Program-made: the position numbers and the translations under genes
Assembly: GCF_022921055.1 (NCBI RefSeq)
Contig: NZ_CP095064.1
Location: forward strand, 1-64,000
Direction of reading: 5' to 3'
From: Hymenobacter volaticus
GTDB taxonomy: Bacteria; Bacteroidota; Bacteroidia; Cytophagales; Hymenobacteraceae
Length of the DNA: 64,000 bases
Notes under the pieces: generated by a model
The model's input: only the letters and a program-made list of their open reading frames with translations
Told to the model about the DNA's origin: nothing
Databases searched by the model: none
Shown: positions 57,001 to 64,000 of the stretch, piece by piece
Numbering within the stretch: the first letter of the stretch is position 1
Layout: every line of letters begins with the position of its first letter

Positions 57001-57309
57001 CAGAGACTGCCTGGGGTAACTCCGTAAAAATGGATGATTAGCAGGCAGAGCATTGCACCCCTGGCCTAACTGGGTGCTGCCGCAGCGGTTTTCTCATGCA
57101 CCGCCCATGCCAGCCTGCTGCCGCAAAAGACGAAAACGCTTAAACGAGTGCTCGGTATGTTGACTGCCGTCGCCGCGTTCAATCAACTCTCTTTTCCGGG
57201 GTAGCGTTGAGCTCTAATTCCGGCTAGAGTTAGTTGCAACGGCAGCAGGACGGCTGATTGTCCCCAAACCAAGGCCTTAATTGTCAATAAAAAGGTATTA
57301 GTGCACCCG
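57001..57309. other. Intergenic region after GH51
   Basis: About 300 bases with no recognisable gene, repeat or clear hairpin terminator. Confidence 0.4.
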
Positions 57310-57347
57310 GCATTAACCGTCTCATTCGCCCACATGACCGCACGAGA

Positions 57348-57618
57348 AAATTCATTGCGACCACCGGGCTGCTTTGCCTAAGCACGGTGGCGGCCTTGGC
57401 GCAGGTAATAGATTCCAAGGTAGTTGATAACGGCAGCGGTGGCCCCATAAAGCCATGGCCGCGACCGAAGCCGCTTTGCCTGCGTACGTCGTCTACCGGC
57501 TTAAAGACCTTGAAGCCGCCAAGGCTGAGGGCCAGCCGCCGGTGATTGTGTTCGGGAACGGGGGTTGCGCCAACACTTTTATCGCCCACGAGAAGGTGCT
57601 GTCGGCTGCCTCCTGCCG
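57348..57618 (+). pseudogene. Secreted alpha/beta hydrolase remnant, N-terminal part
   Basis: Encodes a signal-like KFIATTGLLCLSTVAALAQ, then VIDSKVVDNGSGGP. One base is missing after that (CCCC at 57444-57447 would need a fifth base), and then AMAATEAALPAYVVYRLKDL and PPVIVFGNGGCANTF follow. The FGNGGCAN stretch is the oxyanion region of a dienelactone-hydrolase-like family. After EKVLS the similarity ends abruptly and a different esterase begins. The nucleophile elbow is absent. Confidence 0.6.
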
Positions 57619-57649
57619 CGGCGCGGCCAAAACCGGAAATAGTGCGAGC

Positions 57650-57960
57650 AATAGGATGCGGGACGCGGACGCCAACCCGATTACCGTCGCCCAAGACATT
57701 CGTTACCGGGAAGGTAACGGCCCCGCCTGGGTGCTCGACCTGGCTACGCCCGCGGCGCGGGGCCATCAGCGGTGGCCAGCCTTGGTGATTGTGCACGGGG
57801 GCGGGTGGGGCATGGGTTCTGCATCGGACCCCGTGTACCAGAAAATGATGGTGGACTACGCCCTAAAAAGGTAGGTGACCTTTAATGTCACTTACCGGCT
57901 GACCGGTGAAGCGCCGTTTCCGGCCTGCATCGTCGATTGCTGCCGTCTTCTCCCTAGTCG
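57650..57960 (+). pseudogene. Esterase/lipase (HGGG-type) remnant
   Basis: In the same frame as the preceding fragment: ITVAQDIRYREGNGPAWVLD, then PALVIVHGGGWGMGSASDPV, where HGGGW is the oxyanion motif of hormone-sensitive-lipase/acetyl-esterase enzymes. An in-frame TAG (57873-57875) follows YALKR, and the reading resumes with VTFNVTYRLTGEAPFPACI before losing similarity near 57960. The catalytic Ser, Asp and His parts are gone. Esterases of this type often deacetylate plant polysaccharides. Confidence 0.65.
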
Positions 57961-58346
57961 GCGGCCCCGCGGCCCGCAACACCAAGGCCGGCCGGCGGCA
58001 CTCAGCGGTAAGGGTCCCGGGCCACTACCTAACTACCTCTACTACCTAACCTAGAACACCTTATTGCTTTTACAGCCTGAATAAGAATCAACCAACGGCC
58101 CCCGTATTGTTACCCGTACTGTCCTGCTCAGCCGAGCAGAACGCGCAATTCGTCACGCAATGCCGGGACGGACAAAAAGGCTGGCCGCTGGCTTTTAATT
58201 CACTTCTTCTCCCAACAAGCCCGCAAGCAACCCCGGGGAACACCCCGGGGAAAGCCAGGGCGAGCAACCAACCAGCAAAGTACAGGACAGTTCCAGCCCG
58301 GTCGAAGTGGTTCTTGCCGACCAGTAACCACCAGACTTGCTTGCTC
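57961..58346. other. Intergenic region before the GH2 pair
   Basis: About 390 bases; no gene recognised. A short GC-rich repeat ACCCCGGGGAACACCCCGGG lies at about 58231-58250. It should contain the promoter of the following GH2 operon. Confidence 0.4.
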
Positions 58347-60706
58347 ATGCCTCCTTCCCTACTCCGTATTCCGGCGCTTACCCGGCGGAGCGTGCTGCTA
58401 CTCACCGCCGCGCTGGCCGCGGTGAGCGCCCGCGCGCAGACGCCCGCACGCCTCACCACGTCCTTCGATGCCGATTGGCGCTTTGCGTTGCAGGATGCCC
58501 CCGGCGCCGAACAAGTTACCTTTAATGATGCCGGCTGGAAAACCGTCGCCGTGCCCCACGACTGGAGCATTGCCGGGCCGTACGACCGCGCCAATCCCCC
58601 GCACGCGGGGGCGGCTACCTGCCCGGCGGCGTGGGCTGGTACCGCAAGCAGTTCACCCTGCCCGCGGCCGACACCAAGCGCCAGGTGTGGGTGGAATTCG
58701 ACGGGGTGATGGCCAACAGCGAGGTGTGGCTGAACGGGCACAAGCTCGGGCAGCGGCCCTACGGCTATAGCAGCTTCGCCTACGACCTAACGCCCTACCT
58801 CGTGCCGGGCAAGGCCAACGTGCTGGCCGTGCGCGCCGACAACTCGGTGCAGCCGGCCTCGCGCTACTACACCGGCGCCGGTATCTACCGCCACGTGCGG
58901 CTGGTGAGCACGGCCCCTACCCACTTCACCTACGGCGGCGTATTCGTAAGCACGCCGCAAGCCACGGCCGCCCAGGCCCAGGTGCAGGTGCAGGCCGAAG
59001 TGCAGAACCAGGCCACGGCGCCGGGCACCTACACGCTGGAAACCACGCTGCTGGCCCCGAACGGCAAGCCCGTGGCTACCACCCGCAGCAACCAGGCCGT
59101 GGCGGCTGGCCAGACCGTGATCTTCACCCAGACCCTGCCGGTAGCCAAGCCCCAGCGCTGGAGTTTAACGCAGCCCGTGCTCTACCGAGCCACCACGCGC
59201 CTGCTAGCTGGCAAAGCCGTACTGGATGAACAAACTACGCCCTTCGGGATTCGGGAGGTGAAGTTTGAGGCCGCCACCGGCTTTTGGCTGAACGGCCAGA
59301 ACCTGAAAATCAAGGGCGTATGCCTGCACCACGATGCCGGGGCCCTGGGCGCGGCCGTGCCGCTGCGGGCCTGGGAGCGCCGACTGGAGTTGCTTAAGCA
59401 AGTGGGCGTCAACGGCATCCGCACGGCCCACAACCCGATGGCCCCCGAATTTTTGGACCTCTGCGACCGGATGGGCTTGGTGGTGCTCGACGAAACGTTT
59501 GACACCTGGACCGCGGCCAAAAACAACGCCGAGCAGGGCTACAACCGCTTTTTCAAGGACTGGTGGCAGGCCGACACCCGCGACATGGTGCGCCGCGACC
59601 GCAACCACCCCAGCATCGTGCTTTACAGCGTGGGCAACGAAATTCGCGATAACCTCAACAGTCCCGAGGGCTTCCAGACTTATAAGCAGCAGCAGGACCT
59701 GGTGCACCAAACCGACCCCACCCGCCCGGTGACCATGGCCTTGTTCCGCCCTGGCCAAAGCAAAGTCTACGAAAACGGCTTCGTGGAAACCATGGACGTG
59801 GTCGGCCAAAACTACCGGGATGCCGAGTTGGTGGCCGCCCACGAGGCCAAGCCCACCCGCAAAGTCATCGGCACCGAGAACGGCCACGACCTGCCCGCCT
59901 GGCTGATTTTGCGCGACAAGCCCTACCTGGCCGGGCAGTTCTTGTGGACCGGCTTCGACTACCTGGGCGAGGGCGACTGGCCGGAAATCGCCAACGGCCA
60001 GGGCTTGTTTGACCGGACCGGCAACTGGCGGCCCGTCGCGTACCAGCGCCAGAGCTGGTGGGGCGCCGAGCCCGTGGTGCGCCTGGTGCGCAAAGCGGAA
60101 AACGCCGGGGCCGGGGCCTGGGTGGCCAACTGGACGCCTACCGACTTCGACACCTACGACGATGCCAAAGTGCAGGTGTACAGCAACTGCGACGAAGTGG
60201 AGTTGTTTCTCAACGGCAAGTCCCTGGGGGGTAAGCCCAAGCCGGCCGACGACTCGCCCCGCGCCTGGGACGTTACGTTTGCCAAGGGCACCCTGCGCGC
60301 CGTGGCCCGCAACAAGGGCAAGGTAGCGGCCACCGACGAGCTGAAAACGGCCGGCCCACCGGCCCGCATCGTGCTGAGCACCGACCGCCCCCGGCTAACC
60401 CACGACTGGGACGACGTGGCCTACATCACGGCCCGCGTGGTTGATGCTAACGGCGTGCTCTGCCCCAATGCCGACCAGCAACTCACCTTTAGTGCCAGCG
60501 GCGCGGGCGCGGTAGTAGCCGTCGACAACGGCAATATTGCCAGTCACGAGCTTTATCAGGCGCAGACGCGCCAGGCCTACCAGGGACAGTGCATGGCCAT
60601 TGTCAAGGCCAACGCCCCAACTGGTAAAATTACGCTCAGTGCCTCGGCCCCCGGCCTGGCGGCCGGCACGCTGACGCTGGACGCGGCCCCGGCCCGCAGC
60701 AAATAA
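58347..60706 (+). pseudogene. GH2 beta-galactosidase-like enzyme, single frameshift
   Basis: About 787 residues when joined, from ATG 58347 (signal TRRSVLLLTAALAAVSARAQ). Sugar-binding domain: DADWRFALQDAPGAEQVTFN, VAVPHDWSIAGPYDRANPP, then after the break LPGGVGWYRKQF and RYYTGAGIYRHVRLV. The barrel has GFWLNGQNLKIKGVCLHHDA, GIRTAHNPMAPEF, the acid/base Glu in VLYSVGNEIRDN, the nucleophile Glu in VIGTENGHDLP and FLWTGFDYLGE, followed by a DUF4982-type domain (VYSNCDEVELFLNGKSLGG). The break is in the G5 tract at 58607-58611; six G would give HAGGGYLPGG. The next GH2 gene starts about 70 bases on. Confidence 0.9.
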
Positions 60707-60776
60707 CGTCGTCTTTTCCCGGCTACACGTTTCGCTGCTCACCGCCGCCATGCCCCCGTCTATTTCCCGCCTTTGT

Positions 60777-63763
60777 ATGCCAACAATTCCTCTAGCGCCG
60801 CGGCTAGCCCTGCTCCTCCTGCTGGCCGCCTCCCCCCTGCACGCGCAGAAATCCGCGGTTGCGGTGCGGCACAAGTACAACTTCAACCCGGATTGGCGGG
60901 TGCTGGTCGGCGATCCGCCCGGGGCCGAAGCACCCGGTTTCAACGATGCCAAGTGGGGGCACCACACGCTGCCCTGGGCGTGGAACGAGGACGAGGCCTT
61001 CCAAAAGGATATCAAGGACCTCTCCACCGGCATTGCCTGGTACCGCAAGCACTTCAAGCTGCCCAAAACAGCTGCGGGCAAGAAAGTATTTCTCGAGTTC
61101 GAGGGCGTGCGCCAAGGGGGTGAGTTTTACGTGAACGGCCAGTTCGTCGGCCGGCACGAGAACGGGGCCATGGCCGTGGGCTTCGACGTGACCACGTTTC
61201 TGCGGGCCGCCGGGCAGGAAAATGTGGTGGCCGTGCGCACCGACAACAGCTGGGACTATAAGGAGCAAGTTAGCAACGCGGGCTACCAGTGGAGCGACAA
61301 GAACTTCAACGCCAACTACGGCGGCATCCCCAAAAACGTGTATCTGCACGTCACCGAGCCGCTCTACCAAACCCTGCCGCTTTACGCCGGCCTGGGCACC
61401 ACCGGCGTGTACGTGTACGCCCAGCAGTTCGACATTGCGGGCCGCAGCGCCACCATCACCACGGAGTCGCAGGTCAGGAACGAGGGTACTACGCCGCGCA
61501 CCTTTCGCTACGCGGCCACCCTCACGGACCCGGACGGCAAGGTGGTGGGGACGCTAACCGGCGAGCAAACCACCCTGGCGCCGGGCGAAACCAAGCTGGT
61601 GCGCGCCCGCGGCCGCGTGGCGAGCCTCCACTTCTGGAGCTGGGGCTACGGCTACCTCTACGACGTGGCCACTACCTTGCAGGTGGACGGCCAGCCTACC
61701 GACGTGGTGCACACCCGCACGGGCTTTCGCAAAACCGCGTTTCAGAACGGCATGATCTACCTCAATGACCGGGTGCTGATGGTGCACGGCTACGCCCAGC
61801 GCACCAGCAACGAGTGGCCGGCCGTGGGCCTGAGTGTGCCGCCCTGGCTCTCAGACTTCAGCAACAACTTAATGGTGGAAAGCAACGGCAACCTGGTGCG
61901 CTGGATGCACATCACCCCCTGGAAACAGGACGTGGAGTCGTGCGATCGGGTAGGCCTGCTCCAAGCCATGCCCGCTGGCGATGCCGAAAAGGACGTAATG
62001 GGCCGCCGCTGGGAGCAGCGCACCGCGCTCATGCGCGAGGCTATCATCTACAACCGCAACAACCCGAGCATCGTGTTCTACGAGTCGGGCAACGAGTCCA
62101 TCAGCGCCGAGCACATGCGCGAGATGAAAGCGATTCGCGACCAATATGACCCGCAGGGCGGGCCATCGGCGCGCGGGAGATGCTCGATATTGCCGAGGCC
62201 GAGTACGGGGGCGAGATGCTCTACATCAACAAAAGCGCGACGAAGCCGCTCTGGGCCATGGAGTACTCGCGCGACGAAGGCTTGCGCAAGTACTGGGATG
62301 AATTCTCCCCGCCCTACCATAAGGACGGGGCCGGCCCGCTCTACAAAAATGCCGACGCCAGCATCTACAACCGCAACCAGGACACCCACGCCCGCGAAAA
62401 CGTGATGCGCTGGTACGACTACTGGCGCGAGCGGCCGGGCACCGGCCAGCGCGTCAACTCGGGCGGGGTCAACATCGTCTTCTCCGACACCAACACCCAT
62501 TACCGCGGGGCGGAAAACTACCGCCGTAGCGGCGAGGTCGATGCCCTGCGCATCGCCAAGGACGGCTTCTTTGCCCACCAGGTGATCTGGGACGGCTGGG
62601 TGGATCCCGAGAAAGCCCGCACCCATATCATCGGCCACTGGAACTATCAAGCCGGCGTAACCAAGGACGTGACGGTGGTCTCGAGCGGCGAGCAGGTGGA
62701 ATTGCTGGTGAATGGCAAGTCGCTCGGTTTTGGGGAGCCGAGTCACCGCTTCCTCTACACTTTCCGGAACGTTGCCTGGCAGCCGGGTAACCTCACGGCC
62801 ATCAGCTACGACGCCAAGGGGCAGAAAGTCAGTGAGGCCACGCAGGAAACCGCCGGCGCGCCCGTGGCCCTCAAGCTCACGCCCATCCTGAGCCCGGCGG
62901 GGCTGAAAGCCGACGGCGCCGACCTGGCGCTGGTGCAAGTGGAAGTGGTGGACGCGCAGGGCCGCCGCTGCCCCACCGCCCTGGATCTAGTGACCTTCAC
63001 CCTCAGCGGTCCGGCCGAGTGGCGCGGGGGCCTGGCCCAGGGGCCCAACAATTACATTCTGGCCCAAAGCCTGCCGGTGGAAGGGGGCGTAAACCGCGTG
63101 CTGGTACGCACCACCACCAAGGCGGGCACCATCAAGGTGCAGGCGTCGGCCCAGGGCTTGCCTTCGGTTGCTGTCAGCCTGAAATCCAAGCCGGTAGCGG
63201 TAAAGAATGGCCTGAATCCCACGCTGCCGGCCGAAGGCGTGCCGGTACGCCTGACGCGCGGGCCAACCCCGTCGACGCCCTCGTATACCCCCTTGCGCAC
63301 GGCCGTGGCCATTCGCCGCGTGTCGGCTAGCTCCAACCAAGACCAAGCCGCGGCCAGCTACGACGACAACGAGCTGTCGGAGTGGGTCAGCGGCAAAGAG
63401 CAGACTGGGCCCTGGATTCAGTACGAGCTAGCGCGGCCCGCCGCCATCAGCGAAGTTTGCATGAAGCTGGTGGGCTGGCGCCGGAGTCAGTATCCGATCC
63501 GTATTCTGGTGGACGGGCAGGAAGTGTTCCGCGCTACCACCGAGCGCAGTCTGGGGTACTATACGGCGGCCTTTGCGCCGCGCACCGGCAGAACCGTGCG
63601 CATCGAGTTGACGGGGGCGGGCCAGAGCCAAGAGGCGTATACCATCACGGAACTGGTCGCCCCGAAAAAGTTGGAACCGGCCGACAGCGAGGTACCGAAA
63701 GGTACACTGGGCCTGGTAGAAGTGGAGCTCTACGAGAAAGCCGGGACCTCCCGCACGCCTTAA
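60777..63763 (+). pseudogene. GH2 enzyme with C-terminal discoidin-like module, single frameshift
   Basis: About 995 residues when joined; ATG 60777 (or 60750) leads a signal PRLALLLLLAASPLHAQ. Sugar-binding domain with WYRKHFKLPKTAAGKKVFLE, Ig-like domain, then barrel: MIYLNDRVLMVHGYAQRTSN, NGNLVRWMHITPWKQDVESC, acid/base Glu in IVFYESGNESISAEHM, nucleophile Glu in LWAMEYSRDEGLR. The C-terminal 150 or so residues (ASSNQDQAAASYDDNELSEW) resemble an F5/8-type-C carbohydrate-binding domain. The break lies at 62157-62163, where GGGCGGGCC is short by one base or by one GGGC unit; the family usually has GGRAIG. Substrate unknown. Confidence 0.88.
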
Positions 63764-64000
63764 GCAGACCGGCTAAGGCAAGTAAAGTCAGCGGCTAGAT
63801 TTAACTCCGCAAGCTTCGCCTGATGTGAGAAGTTAATCAACGGGCGACTGCGCCTTGGAATTGTGCTGGGGCAGCCCGGTTGACGGGGAGGCCGTGTTGG
63901 GCGTAGAACTCAGGGTACGTTATTTTGTCGGATAATTTGGTCAACTTCATCTTGGCTAATTCCTGCTTGTTTCAAGCAGGTGGTAATAAAAGCAGTTTTC
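63764..64000. other. Window end: no intact gene
   Basis: A 37-codon minus-strand frame (63837-63950) reads MKLTKLSDKITYPEFYAQHG then LPVNRAAPAQFQGAVAR; a second start-less minus frame runs in from the window edge (TAFITTCLKQAGISQDEVDQ). Either may be the end of a gene beyond the window. Neither is recognised. Confidence 0.3.

Noticed and set aside
1..64000. CRISPR arrays, rRNA and tRNA genes
   Set aside because: Looked for regularly spaced repeats and cloverleaf or rRNA signatures while reading; none found.

Overview
The window comes from a GC-rich member of the Bacteroidota, most likely a Hymenobacter-like Cytophagales bacterium. The basis is the two SusC/SusD pairs, lipoprotein and outer-membrane glycan-capture proteins, a large set of periplasmic glycoside hydrolases, LytS/LytTR signalling, and spacers poor in Shine-Dalgarno sequences. 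The genus is inferred from style only. No rRNA, tRNA or CRISPR array was recognised.

Layout. 1-1.4 kb: end of a LytS-type sensor kinase overlapping its LytTR response regulator. 1.6-5 kb: a broken alpha/beta hydrolase, an OmpA-domain protein with a translationally coupled SH3-like protein (minus strand), and a C-terminal enzyme remnant. 5.1-8 kb: a GH2 enzyme. 8.3-9.8 kb: an IS1182-type insertion sequence. 9.9-12.9 kb: a gene graveyard with pieces of a Tn3-type transposase, GH28, a SusC-type leader, a GH2 beta-mannosidase and GH3. 13-17.8 kb: SusC/SusD pair 1. 18-24.8 kb: AraC regulator, divergent from a GH26 mannanase, sodium/sugar symporter, GH130 mannosyl-glucose phosphorylase and mannobiose/cellobiose 2-epimerase. 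26.1-35.8 kb: SusC/SusD pair 2, a surface glycan-binding lipoprotein, GH27 alpha-galactosidase and a GH30-like enzyme, closed by a strong bidirectional terminator. 36-45.6 kb (minus): GH2 beta-galactosidase, ROK sugar kinase, two SGNH-type acetyl esterases and GH2 beta-mannosidase. 45.9-46.5 kb: a decayed SusC with its leader. 46.7-49.8 kb: GH97 and GH5. 50.8-53.5 kb: AraC regulator, a membrane protein and a peptidase-like hydrolase. 54.9-63.8 kb: GH51 arabinofuranosidase, two fused hydrolase remnants and two more GH2 enzymes.

Taken together, the 13-50 kb part reads as a polysaccharide utilisation region for acetylated galactoglucomannan. Esterases remove acetyl groups, GH27/GH97 remove galactose, and GH26/GH5 cut the backbone. 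SusCD and the binding protein import oligomers. The symporter moves disaccharide into the cytoplasm, where epimerase and GH130 convert mannobiose to mannose-1-phosphate plus glucose and the ROK kinase phosphorylates free hexose. This is inference from family membership; no substrate is proven by sequence alone.

A striking technical or biological feature: seven plus-strand genes are each broken once, in every case at a G-rich tract that is one base short (possibly four in one case), while no minus-strand gene of comparable size is broken. They are otherwise intact and may be functional in the real genome.
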